A stretch of 64,000 nucleotides of DNA, taken from positions 1,118,760-1,182,759 of the forward strand of contig NZ_AP026695.1 in assembly GCF_025998175.1 (NCBI RefSeq), read 5' to 3'. Source of the stretch: Nitrosopumilus zosterae. GTDB taxonomy: Archaea; Thermoproteota; Nitrososphaeria; Nitrososphaerales; Nitrosopumilaceae. The notes beneath the pieces were generated by a model. It saw only the letters and a list, made by a program, of their open reading frames with translations, was not told the DNA's origin and ran no database searches. The first letter of the stretch is position 1. Each line of letters starts with the position of its first letter. The position numbers were made by a program, and so were the translations under genes. Shown in pieces: positions 7,935 through 15,610 of this stretch.

Positions 7935-8852
7935 TTATTGTTCACGTTTCTTCATACGTCTGGATTCTATCAAAATTACTACAAGTATGAATGCAAACAG
8001 CCACGGTAAAAACATGATCTCACCTGCAATTTTGTGATATTCCTCCCAGGCCACAGGATCTGTTGTTACTTTAAGGGCATACCAAGATAAAGAAAAGATT
8101 CGAATCAGATTGACTGTGATTGTGCCTATAATACCTAAAACAAAATACATAGCTTTTCGATGTCTTGGAATGTTCAGTTTTAACATGAAGGCACCAATTA
8201 CCAAGGAGAAAATAATAATACTGTGAACTCCGGCAGATGGCCAAAATACCTGAAGTGCCATTGAACCATGCTCCCCACGCAAAAACATCACATTATCTTT
8301 GGCAATGGCAGTTCCAAGATCAAGCATTGTAATAACCCACACATTAGTTTGAACAAAATATGGGACAACATATTGTAAAGGCCCCAAAGTATCATATGGA
8401 AAAAATGCATCAAGCGAAAGAATTAGCGCAGTACCAGTTAGGAAAATAGGTCCAGCAGGAGCGATTCTAATCCATCTCTTGCCAAAGAAAATAGTCAATG
8501 CTACAACAACAAAAATTGCCATAATTACAAAGTCCCACATCCATGTCCAAGAATAAATTAATTGTACATCAAACTGTTCTGCAGATTCAATAATGTAATC
8601 TCTTAAACCATACTCCAACGAAATCAGATATGCAATAGTCAGAAATGCCAAAGGAATTACTGAAAAAAGTCGTTTTTTAGAGATGACAATTTTCAGTCCA
8701 ATTAATTCGGCCACTATGAAAACAAGTGCAAAGAAATAACCTCCTCTGCCTTCATTCCAACTCCAAGCGATAGAATCAGGGAAGGCAATCATTGAAAAAA
8801 TGATAGGTCCAGATATTATGAAAATTCCAAAAATAATATTCCAGTTCTGCAT
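7935..8852 (-). CDS. Exosortase/archaeosortase family transpeptidase-like membrane protein with Ser in the Cys position
   Basis: A 305-residue protein with about eight hydrophobic segments. The family's active-site order Cys...Arg...His can be followed: WPSAGVHSIIIFS aligns with the canonical xCSGxxS region but has Ser206 where Cys is expected. NLIRIF supplies Arg251, and EYHKIAGEI supplies His273. Known archaeosortases cut and anchor exported proteins at C-terminal sorting signals. The Arg and His are kept, so the protein may still be active as a Ser-type enzyme; that is inference. The 5' side has a small ORF and an oxidoreductase pair on the same strand. Confidence 0.8.
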   Translation of the reverse strand: MQNWNIIFGIFIISGPIIFSMIAFPDSIAWSWNEGRGGYFFALVFIVAELIGLKIVISKKRLFSVIPLAFLTIAYLISLEYGLRDYIIESAEQFDVQLIYSWTWMWDFVIMAIFVVVALTIFFGKRWIRIAPAGPIFLTGTALILSLDAFFPYDTLGPLQYVVPYFVQTNVWVITMLDLGTAIAKDNVMFLRGEHGSMALQVFWPSAGVHSIIIFSLVIGAFMLKLNIPRHRKAMYFVLGIIGTITVNLIRIFSLSWYALKVTTDPVAWEEYHKIAGEIMFLPWLFAFILVVILIESRRMKKREQ

Positions 8853-8936
8853 TAGTTAAACCTAAAAAATGGTAAATAAATAGCTCAACTTTGAGGATTT
8901 TGAAAAATCACTCTTTAATTAAAATTCAAAAAAACA

Positions 8937-9044
8937 CTAATCTTCGTAATCCTCTATTTCATCTGACTCAGGATCTCTTCTACTGGGCCTAATTGGGACA
9001 TAAATGAACGTCATATAATCAATTGAGAGTCCTACAACATACAT
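8937..9044 (-). CDS. Possible 35-residue protein
   Basis: The frame runs from ATG 9044 to TAG 8937-8939. The first half is hydrophobic (YVVGLSIDYMTFIYVPI) and the last 15 residues are very acidic (DPESDEIEDYED). It sits between the sortase-like gene and the CSC membrane-protein gene on the same strand. The ordered amphipathic layout is more protein-like than a chance frame, but there is no further support. Confidence 0.35.
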   Translation of the reverse strand: MYVVGLSIDYMTFIYVPIRPSRRDPESDEIEDYED

Positions 9045-9090
9045 TTCAAGGTTGTAAAAATTTGCCTAATTGGTAATTTCTGATGCATCA

Positions 9091-9573
9091 TTATCGAGTA
9101 TTGAGAGCACATTCAATTTTAAGAGATTTTACAGTAGTAAAATAAGTGACAGTCAGAATAACAATTGCAATAATTCGAATTGGAACATCATAATTTGTTA
9201 GAAAGGCAGTTGCTGTTGCACCTACAGAACCAAAAGTCGAGATTATTGCAAAGCCTATCGGGCCACAACTACACGCACCAGCAATAGCGCCAACAATGGA
9301 TCCAATAATACCCCCACCCATTTTTTGTTTTGAACTTTTTAGAATGTTTATTCTAAAAATATTCATCGGAATAACCAGTCCAGATAGTGCAGAAAGCATT
9401 AAAATCAATACAAATCCCAATTCAGTCCCAACAGGTAAATGACTTATGATGTAAGGTTCTAAGAAAATGTATTCAGACAGAATCAGTAAACCAATTACCA
9501 TAAAAACGAAAATAACAGATGCCAATAAGACATATTTGAAATTTGAGAATACAAGTTTGGTAGTTTGGATCAT
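9091..9573 (-). CDS. Four-helix membrane protein with a CSCGP motif, partner of DsbA-like protein
   Basis: A 160-residue protein with four or five membrane helices. Helices 3-4 carry the sequence GAIAGACSCGPIGFAII, in which a CxC-Gly-Pro pair lies in or beside the membrane. Its ATG lies directly after the stop codon of the DsbA-like gene (no gap), so the two are co-transcribed. A membrane partner with a redox-active cysteine pair next to a thiol oxidoreductase suggests electron or thiol transfer across the membrane, as with DsbB or VKOR, but the fold is not recognisably either. Function is inference. Confidence 0.65.
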   Translation of the reverse strand: MIQTTKLVFSNFKYVLLASVIFVFMVIGLLILSEYIFLEPYIISHLPVGTELGFVLILMLSALSGLVIPMNIFRINILKSSKQKMGGGIIGSIVGAIAGACSCGPIGFAIISTFGSVGATATAFLTNYDVPIRIIAIVILTVTYFTTVKSLKIECALNTR

Positions 9574-10233
9574 TTAGATCATAGGATCCAGAATTTGTTT
9601 AAAGACAGAAAATGGTTGTGCACCACTGATTTGTTGTTGTCCGTCAGGACCTACAATAAAGAATCCAGGAGTTCCTTTAACACCATGATCTTTTGCTTGC
9701 TGTATATTATACTGAACACGTTTTGAATATTTTCCTGAATCAAGACAACTATCAAAGAGATCCATATCAAGACCCAAACTAAATGCAAATGCTTTTAGTC
9801 TTTCAGCATTTGCCCAACCACCATCAATTTTTGGTTCTTGTGAATTGTAAAGAAGATCATGATAATCCCAATACTTTCCTTGATCTTCAGCACAGTATGA
9901 CGCTTGAGCTGCTTTTGGAGAATCACTTCCCAAAAAAGCTAAATCAACAAAAACCAAATTTACTTTTCCTGTTTCAATATAATCACGTGTTATTGCAGGT
10001 TTTGTGTTATGAAACCAATTATAACATTGGTGGCACTGGTAATCACCAAATTCAACAATTGTGATTGGAGCAGAAGGATCTCCTAAAATTGCAGAGCCCA
10101 TAGCAGTAGAGATGGTACCATGCATTCTACCCACATCAAGATTCACAGTTTCTGCAGGTAATGAAGAGGCAGATACTGTTATACCAACAATAATCGCTGC
10201 AACTAATCCTAAAATTACAGCTTTTTTACGCAT
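9574..10233 (-). CDS. DsbA family thiol:disulfide oxidoreductase (exported)
   Basis: The 219-residue protein begins with a signal sequence or membrane anchor (KKAVILGLVAAIIVGITVSASS), followed by a thioredoxin fold with an inserted helical domain. The active site is CHQC (Cys67/Cys70 in EFGDYQCHQCYNW), and the cis-Pro loop is VKGTPGFFIVGPDG. The family forms or rearranges disulfides in proteins outside the membrane. It forms an operon with the downstream CSC membrane protein, which could re-oxidise it. Several exported proteins in the window contain cysteine pairs. Confidence 0.9.
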   Translation of the reverse strand: MRKKAVILGLVAAIIVGITVSASSLPAETVNLDVGRMHGTISTAMGSAILGDPSAPITIVEFGDYQCHQCYNWFHNTKPAITRDYIETGKVNLVFVDLAFLGSDSPKAAQASYCAEDQGKYWDYHDLLYNSQEPKIDGGWANAERLKAFAFSLGLDMDLFDSCLDSGKYSKRVQYNIQQAKDHGVKGTPGFFIVGPDGQQQISGAQPFSVFKQILDPMI

Positions 10234-10265
10234 GTTTCAAAACATATGGAATTGGTTAAAAAAAC

Positions 10266-10463
10266 TTATTCCAAATTACGTGATGATTTTCGTTTGAACA
10301 GATTTAGGAATTTTGCAATAATAGTATCAATGGGACAAATCTCACAGGAAACAAGTGATGAGTGACTATCAAGATGCTTTTCAAATTTTTCTCGAGATTT
10401 AAAAACAAGATTACATTTTTCGCAATAGACTTTATTCACATTGTTCTTCGATGGCGTATTCAT
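10266..10463 (-). CDS. Small C2H2 zinc-finger protein
   Basis: About 65 residues from ATG 10463 (MNTPSKNN). One C2H2 finger is clear: YCEKCNLVFKSREKFEKHLDSH (Cys-x2-Cys, His-x3/4-His spacing). A second Cys pair (VSCEICPID) and a basic tail (FKRKSSRNLE) follow. Such small single-finger proteins are common in ammonia-oxidising archaea and may bind nucleic acid; no target is known. It lies just upstream of the DsbA-like gene on the same strand and could be co-transcribed with it (32-base gap). Confidence 0.7.
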   Translation of the reverse strand: MNTPSKNNVNKVYCEKCNLVFKSREKFEKHLDSHSSLVSCEICPIDTIIAKFLNLFKRKSSRNLE

Positions 10464-10785
10464 AAATTTTTTTGTGGAACTGATGCTTATAAAGATCCTG
10501 TTGAGAATCAAATATGATTAAAATTCTTTGATGACGATTACAGGATTTTCGTAGTGACATTAGAAGTTTGATAGTTATAGTTTAAGATACTGTGTAAAAC
10601 CCACCACACAATTATAATTTATCATATTTTTGGAAAAAAATTAAAGATGGAATAATGAGAACAGATTCAAAACATAAGTTGCACAAAGTCAGATTTCAGA
10701 ATACCAAAAACGTTTTCCGCATTATAATGTCTCATTGCCTCAAGAGATACCAATGAAGAATTTGGGTTTCAGGATTTTTAACAAA
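10464..10785. other. Intergenic region without a convincing gene
   Basis: About 320 AT-rich bases between two minus-strand zinc-finger genes. I see short frames (the longest about 33 codons on the plus strand from 10655), no tRNA-like fold and no convincing C/D-box pattern. It should contain the promoter of the gene ending at 10266. Confidence 0.5.
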
Positions 10786-11154
10786 TTAGAGATAATGAAT
10801 TCTCATATGAACATTTAGTTCAACTTGATATTTTGTCACAAATCCACAATGTGTACAAGAAAATAGTTCAGATTGATCGACAGGTTCTCGTTCTATCACC
10901 CTACCTGAAATAGAAGTGATGTTAATTTTTTCATTATTTGAAACTACTGCAAAGTTTTTTCCTTCATCTATTGAATCCAAGTATTCTTTAATAGCAGAAA
11001 TAACTAAAGTGATGTCAAGAGTTTCGTCATCATTAAAAGTAGAGAGTGTAAATTGGTGTTGTTTGATAGTAGGAATGGCAGCTACCTTATCTGCAACATA
11101 AACAAGCAAATCGTTTTTTATAGATGAAACATCTTTGCAGTCAATAGTAAGCAT
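10786..11154 (-). CDS. C-terminal C2H2 zinc-finger protein
   Basis: About 122 residues from ATG 11154 (MLTIDCKDVSS); an ATG seven codons upstream (11175) is the alternative. The first ~95 residues form an alpha/beta domain I do not recognise (LLVYVADKVAAIP, ITLVISAIKEYLDSI). The C-terminus is a classic C2H2 finger (FSCTHCGFVTKYQVELNVHMRIH). A zinc finger fused to an unknown domain suggests a nucleic-acid or protein-binding regulator. It is the second zinc-finger gene in 1 kb. Confidence 0.7.
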   Translation of the reverse strand: MLTIDCKDVSSIKNDLLVYVADKVAAIPTIKQHQFTLSTFNDDETLDITLVISAIKEYLDSIDEGKNFAVVSNNEKINITSISGRVIEREPVDQSELFSCTHCGFVTKYQVELNVHMRIHYL

Positions 11155-11237
11155 GTATTTTAATGAATTTATCAATATTTTAGTTTAACAATAATTTGAA
11201 AATGATTATTATGGTTTGATATTGTGAATTTGAATAG

Positions 11238-11624
11238 ATGAGAGATTCAGAAACATTTGGGGTTGAAAAAGGCCACGGGAAAGAGATTGTATCATGGTTA
11301 AACAACCAGGCAAAAATTCAAGGGGTAAAACTTGAAGCTAGATTGTACGGGTATGATATTTCGACTAAAAATTTTGGTGATTTTGAGTTGTTTTCATGGA
11401 TTGGAGATGTCCAAATTGCAAGAAAAATGATCATAAAAGCAAGTAAACGATTCAAGGTAAAAGTAATCGAAGGAGGATACAAACCAAAAGAAAAATTACT
11501 CAGATTAAAAAAATTTGATTTTGCCAAAGTCAAAAAGGGAGACAAGACAATAGGATTATTAGAATTTGCATCATCAAGATTTGGAAATAACCAATGGGAG
11601 ATTCAAAATGAAGAACGTCATTAA
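11238..11624 (+). CDS. Conserved-looking basic protein, unknown function
   Basis: A 128-residue soluble, Lys-rich protein starting MRDSETFGVEKGHG. It alternates short strands and helices (KLEARLYGYDI, FELFSWIGDVQIARKMIIKASKRFKVKVIEGGY), with no membrane segment or recognisable motif. It lies 27 bases upstream of the dehydrogenase gene and is probably co-transcribed with it. I cannot name a function. Confidence 0.6.
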   Translation: MRDSETFGVEKGHGKEIVSWLNNQAKIQGVKLEARLYGYDISTKNFGDFELFSWIGDVQIARKMIIKASKRFKVKVIEGGYKPKEKLLRLKKFDFAKVKKGDKTIGLLEFASSRFGNNQWEIQNEERH

Positions 11625-11651
11625 AATAATAATCAAGAGAGTCGAAAAAAT

Positions 11652-12536
11652 ATGAAAAAAATAGGGATCATAGGATTAGGAATGCTAGGAAATGCTGTTG
11701 CACTGCATTTGTTAGATGCAGGATTTGATGTCACAGTATACAATAGGACAAAAGAAAAAACAATTCAAGTTAAAGAAAAAGGAGGAAAAGTTGCATCATC
11801 ACCAAAAGAAACTGCTGAAAATACAGAGCTTGTCATAATAGTAGTTAAAGATGCAAATGCAGTAAAGCAAGTATCATTTGGAAACAAGGGGATCATAGAA
11901 TGCAAAAATGAAAAATTGATTGTTGCAGATATGAGTACAATTGAACCGTCAGAATCAAAAAATATCTCAAAAAAATTTCAAGAGCACAATATTCAGAAAC
12001 TGGATATTCCAGTAATGGGGGGACCAAATGTAGCTATTACAGGAGAACTAGTCATGATGGCATCAGGAGATAAAACCGCTTTTGATAATTGTAAAGATGT
12101 TCTAGAAAAAATTGCAAACAAAGTATTTTTCTTAGGAGGAAGCGGGGTAGCACATTCAGTTAAACTTGCCATGAACCTACAAATAACTATGCTTGCGCTG
12201 GCACTATCTGAAGGAATCACTCTTATGAAGAGTGCAGATGTGGATCCAAAAATATTTCTTGAAATTTTAAACTCCACATATTTTAAAACTGGCATGAGTG
12301 AAAAAAAAGCATACAAAATGATAGACGGGGAATATACCGCAACATTTACTCTTTCAAACCTGAAAAAAGACATCAGCACTATTACAAAAATGGCCAAATC
12401 CTTAGGAATAAAACTCCCAATGATAGAAAAAGCAGAGGAAGTGTATGACGACGCCCTAAAAGAGGGATTGGGGGAGATAGACTATACAGGAATAATAGAG
12501 CACATCAAAAGAATTAATGATTCCAAACAAAAATAA
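11652..12536 (+). CDS. NAD(P)-dependent 3-hydroxyisobutyrate dehydrogenase family oxidoreductase
   Basis: A 294-residue beta-hydroxyacid dehydrogenase. It has the N-terminal dinucleotide-binding motif IGIIGLGMLGNAVALHL, then substrate-binding signature LDIPVMGGPNVAITGEL. The catalytic lysine lies in GSGVAHSVKLAMNLQ, followed by the helical C-terminal dimerisation domain. Family members oxidise 3-hydroxyisobutyrate, tartronate semialdehyde, 6-phosphogluconate-like or succinic-semialdehyde substrates; the true substrate cannot be read from sequence. An SDR gene follows after 55 bases. Confidence 0.88.
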   Translation: MKKIGIIGLGMLGNAVALHLLDAGFDVTVYNRTKEKTIQVKEKGGKVASSPKETAENTELVIIVVKDANAVKQVSFGNKGIIECKNEKLIVADMSTIEPSESKNISKKFQEHNIQKLDIPVMGGPNVAITGELVMMASGDKTAFDNCKDVLEKIANKVFFLGGSGVAHSVKLAMNLQITMLALALSEGITLMKSADVDPKIFLEILNSTYFKTGMSEKKAYKMIDGEYTATFTLSNLKKDISTITKMAKSLGIKLPMIEKAEEVYDDALKEGLGEIDYTGIIEHIKRINDSKQK

Positions 12537-12591
12537 TTGTACGAATATAATTAAACAAAAATTCTATAAGTTATGAGTTCCTTGTGCTAGT

Positions 12592-13353
12592 ATGAGATTA
12601 AGTGATAAAGTCGCCATAGTAACAGGTGCATCAAGTGACATAGGCAAAGGAATTGCTAAAAGATTTTCAGAAGAAGGAGCAAAAGTAGTCATGGTTGCAA
12701 GAAACCTAGAGGGGTTGGAAAATGCAAGAAAAGAGATAGGAAATGAAGAGTCAACAGCATCAGTCACGTGTGATTTGACAGATGAATCACAAGTATTACA
12801 AGCAGTAAATCAAATCATGGATACGTATGGGAAAATAGACATTTTAGTAAATAATGCAGGAGCAATCAATGATCCAGTACATTTTCACGAAATGAAAGAT
12901 GCAGAAATTAAAAAACTCATAGATGTTAACTTGTTAGGAGTCTTTCACATGACAAAAGCGGTGCTTTCAAAAATGTCAGATGTAAAAAGCGGTGCAATTG
13001 TAAACATTGGCTCCATTTCAAGTGAAAGAGCAATTCCAAGAGTACATTTGGCAGTATATTCAGCAACTAAAGCAGCAATTTCCATGTTTACAAAATCAAT
13101 CGCAGTTGAATATGCAAGAAGAAACATCAGATGTAATTGCGTCAATCCGGGAATTATCAATTCAGGAATGATTAAACCATATCTAGATGATCCTCAAGCA
13201 AGAAAAGTTCTTGAAGAAAGATTACCGCTTGCAAGAGTCGGTGAACCTGCAGATGTTGCAAATGCAGCACTGTATTTAGCATCAGATGAGGCAAATTGGG
13301 TGACTGGAACTATCTTAAATGTAGATGGCGGCAAGACAGCTTCAGAAGGATAA
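12592..13353 (+). CDS. Short-chain dehydrogenase/reductase (FabG-like)
   Basis: A 253-residue SDR. It has the cofactor motif [13 protein letters not shown] (TGxxxxGxG form), the NNAG strand motif, the catalytic Ser (NIGSISSE) and the YxxxK pair (YSATKAA), then the PG motif ([11 protein letters not shown]). The C-terminal [10 protein letters not shown] is typical of 3-oxoacyl-ACP reductase-like enzymes. Many archaea lack a type II fatty-acid pathway, so another beta-keto or alcohol substrate is likely. Its last codons overlap by 12 bases the end of the convergent DUF99 gene. Confidence 0.88.
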   Translation: MRLSDKVAIVTGASSDIGKGIAKRFSEEGAKVVMVARNLEGLENARKEIGNEESTASVTCDLTDESQVLQAVNQIMDTYGKIDILVNNAGAINDPVHFHEMKDAEIKKLIDVNLLGVFHMTKAVLSKMSDVKSGAIVNIGSISSERAIPRVHLAVYSATKAAISMFTKSIAVEYARRNIRCNCVNPGIINSGMIKPYLDDPQARKVLEERLPLARVGEPADVANAALYLASDEANWVTGTILNVDGGKTASEG

Positions 13354-13923
13354 TCCTTTTTCAAACAATGTTTTTGCCAGTAATTGCGATACACGAATAG
13401 GTTCTGGGATAGAACCATCCAATGTCAAATCATCAAGAAGATGTCGGACATCATTTAGTGAACAGCCCTCTCTCCGAACAAAAACATCATGACATGTATG
13501 CAAAGTAATCTTTTCTCTTTTACCCAATTTATCATATTCAGAAAGTTTAGATTCAAATGAATTTGGAAAATGTTGTTTAATGGCACTAGATATTCCCATA
13601 GAGTCATTATATGAAATTCCAATTATAGGAATTGTTAGAGAATCAAACAATTGTTTTATGTCTATAATATTATACATTGAGACTATCAAACCAGATATCA
13701 GAACATAGCTAACATCAGGTCTCGCAAGTTCACCATACATCTTCAAGATGGAATCTGTAGCATCATCACCACCTATTGTAGCACTCCCAAATACAAAATC
13801 ATCAATAATGAAATCTCGCCTCATTACAATTCCAGACAAAATAGATTTTGAAGAATTTGGTCCAAAGCTTTCAGCAATAGCAAGGCCTCTTAATCCCTTT
13901 TTTTCAAGATGAAGAGATCTCAT
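13342..13923 (-). CDS. DUF99 family protein
   Basis: A 193-residue protein of the archaeal DUF99 family, thought to share the endonuclease V/RNase H-like fold. Features are RGLAIAESFG at the N-terminus, a central region VSYVLISGLIVSMYNIIDI (the 'G-x-x-x-x-x-x-N-i-i-D' pattern), and IPIIGISYND. No enzymatic role is established. The upstream 41-codon membrane ORF overlaps its start by 20 bases, and its 3' end overlaps the SDR gene by 12 bases. Confidence 0.8.
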   Translation of the reverse strand: MRSLHLEKKGLRGLAIAESFGPNSSKSILSGIVMRRDFIIDDFVFGSATIGGDDATDSILKMYGELARPDVSYVLISGLIVSMYNIIDIKQLFDSLTIPIIGISYNDSMGISSAIKQHFPNSFESKLSEYDKLGKREKITLHTCHDVFVRREGCSLNDVRHLLDDLTLDGSIPEPIRVSQLLAKTLFEKGLSF

Positions 13924-14029
13924 TTTTCTTTGCCCTCAAGTATGCTCTATAGCTTAATCCCGTAATGGTCATGATTATACCAGTAATTACAGACCACACA
14001 ACGAAAGATGAGATTTGAGATTCGTCCAT
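13904..14029 (-). CDS. 41-residue single-pass membrane protein
   Basis: The frame from ATG 14029 to TGA 13904 reads MDESQISSFVVWSVITGI, then a continued hydrophobic stretch to TITGLSY and a basic tail (RAYLRAKKNE). A negatively charged N-terminus, one helix of about 20 residues and a positive C-terminus are the layout of a real small membrane protein. It overlaps the start of the DUF99 gene by 20 bases in another frame, which suggests translational coupling. Function unknown. Confidence 0.5.
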   Translation of the reverse strand: MDESQISSFVVWSVITGIIMTITGLSYRAYLRAKKNEISSS

Positions 14030-14118
14030 AAATCATTAGGAATTTGTAAACATCTAAAGTTTCGGTTAGGAACAAGAATGTCAAATTCAATTTTGCCTGA
14101 AACATCTAAATAGATTTA

Positions 14119-14343
14119 ATGCAAGTGAAATTTATGCCTGAATTTATTTGCCCTGACTGCGGGAAACGACTATTTCATGAGAATGAAACAACGCTGAAAA
14201 TCGAGGAAACAATTCATTCAAAATTCTGCAGGAAAACCGAAGGAGAAACACATAGTTTTATGCATCGAGATCCAGCACATATGCAAACTTTTGATTCAGA
14301 AAGAGAAAACGATACATCAGGCACGCCAGTATTAAAGAAATAA
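14119..14343 (+). CDS. Small zinc-ribbon-like protein
   Basis: 74 residues from ATG 14119, or 69 if the ATG at 14134 is used (MPEFICPDCGKRLFHE). A CPDCGK knuckle and a later Cys plus several His (SKFCRKTEGETHSFMHRDPAH) could bind a metal. The C-terminus is polar and disordered-looking. It precedes the flavoprotein gene by 52 bases. Function unknown. Confidence 0.6.
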   Translation: MQVKFMPEFICPDCGKRLFHENETTLKIEETIHSKFCRKTEGETHSFMHRDPAHMQTFDSERENDTSGTPVLKK

Positions 14344-14395
14344 TTTCAAAAAAATACCTCAAAATTATATCCTAGGCATTACTGACGGAGTCTAG

Positions 14396-15610
14396 TTGTC
14401 AGAGGAGTATCATTATGATTTAGTGGTAGTAGGAGGAGGCCCAGCAGGTTCATCAGCAGCATATGAAGCTGCAAGAAATGGAATTAGGGTAGCCATGCTA
14501 GAAAAAGAAAATTCAATAGCAGAAACAGTTAGAACAAGTGGTGTAACATGGATTCAAAACATCAAAGAATTTGGAATTCCAGATGATTGCTATAATCCAA
14601 TAAAAAATTTCTCATTTTGTTCACCAAATAATGAAGTTACAATTAGTGATTCAGTTCCACGAGCTGCTGTGCTAGATGTGAGAAAAACATACAGATGGTT
14701 AGCTCAAGAAGCAAAACAGTCAGGCGCAGATATTTTTGTCAAAATCAATGTGAACAATGTAATTAAAGATGAAATGGGAGACATTATAGGAGTAAGCGGA
14801 GTTGGTCCAAATGGCAAGATCACGTTTCATTCCAAAGCAGTGATAGATGCAAGTGGATTTCCTTCAGTTGTTGTCAAAGCAATGGGATTTGCTACTCAAT
14901 GGAAAAGATTTGGAGCAGGAGCTGAATACGAGGTAAAAGTGGAAAATATTGATTCAGATACATGGTGGCTAATGGTGGGTCAGCAGTATTCACCTGCAGG
15001 ATATGCATGGATTTTTCCTCTAGGAAACAACATTGTAAGAATTGGAGTGGGTGTTGGAAAACCAGAATCAAATGTAGATCCAACTCAAAAACTAAAAGAA
15101 TTAATGGATTCAAAGTTAGGACCCATTAAAAAACTGGGAAAAATATCACCAATTGAGTTTCATTACGGGTTGATTCCAAATGACGGATTATCAAGAAAGA
15201 CAGTGTTTAATAATTTAATTTTAGTTGGAGACTCTGCAGGACAGGCAAATCCATTGGTTCTTGAGGGAATTAGATATGCCATAAAATTCGGCAGAGTTGC
15301 AGGAAAAGTGGCATCAGATGCCATTAAAGCAGGAAACACAGATGAAAATTCTTTAAAAGCCTATGAAGAAAATTGGAAAAAAGAAATCGAATCTAAGATC
15401 AATTCTGCAGGAAAAGTACAGGATAGATGGATTGGGTTATCCGATGAGGAATGGGATAAAGAGTTAGATATTATTAAAGAATTAAAACCTGAAGAGTTCA
15501 TCGATTTTATAAAAGCAGAATTTGGATTATCAAACATGATAAAACTTGCAACACACCATCCAAAACTTGCAGTAAGACAGCTCTTTAATTTAGTTAAAGG
15601 GAAAAAATAA
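14396..15610 (+). CDS. Geranylgeranyl reductase family flavoprotein
   Basis: A 404-residue FAD enzyme of the geranylgeranyl/digeranylgeranylglycerophospholipid reductase family, which saturates isoprenoid chains of archaeal lipids. It has the FAD-binding motif DLVVVGGGPAGSSAAYEAA, a second FAD motif LVGDSAGQANPLVLEGIRYA, and the family's substrate-pocket region (YSPAGYAWIFPLGNNIVRIGVG). The TTG start (SEEYHYDLV) is chosen because the FAD motif begins only ~10 residues in. It could also act on quinones or carotenoid-like substrates, so the exact reaction is open. Confidence 0.85.
   Translation: MSEEYHYDLVVVGGGPAGSSAAYEAARNGIRVAMLEKENSIAETVRTSGVTWIQNIKEFGIPDDCYNPIKNFSFCSPNNEVTISDSVPRAAVLDVRKTYRWLAQEAKQSGADIFVKINVNNVIKDEMGDIIGVSGVGPNGKITFHSKAVIDASGFPSVVVKAMGFATQWKRFGAGAEYEVKVENIDSDTWWLMVGQQYSPAGYAWIFPLGNNIVRIGVGVGKPESNVDPTQKLKELMDSKLGPIKKLGKISPIEFHYGLIPNDGLSRKTVFNNLILVGDSAGQANPLVLEGIRYAIKFGRVAGKVASDAIKAGNTDENSLKAYEENWKKEIESKINSAGKVQDRWIGLSDEEWDKELDIIKELKPEEFIDFIKAEFGLSNMIKLATHHPKLAVRQLFNLVKGKK

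Noticed and set aside
9783-10297. Plus-strand frames over the DsbA-like gene
   Set aside because: Antisense shadows; the minus-strand protein has a signal sequence, CHQC active site and cis-Pro loop.
10515-10570. C/D-box small RNA
   Set aside because: A TGATGA box is present but no convincing CTGA D box at a suitable distance.
10655-10756. 33-codon plus-strand frame
   Set aside because: No start signals or protein-like pattern beyond chance in AT-rich DNA.
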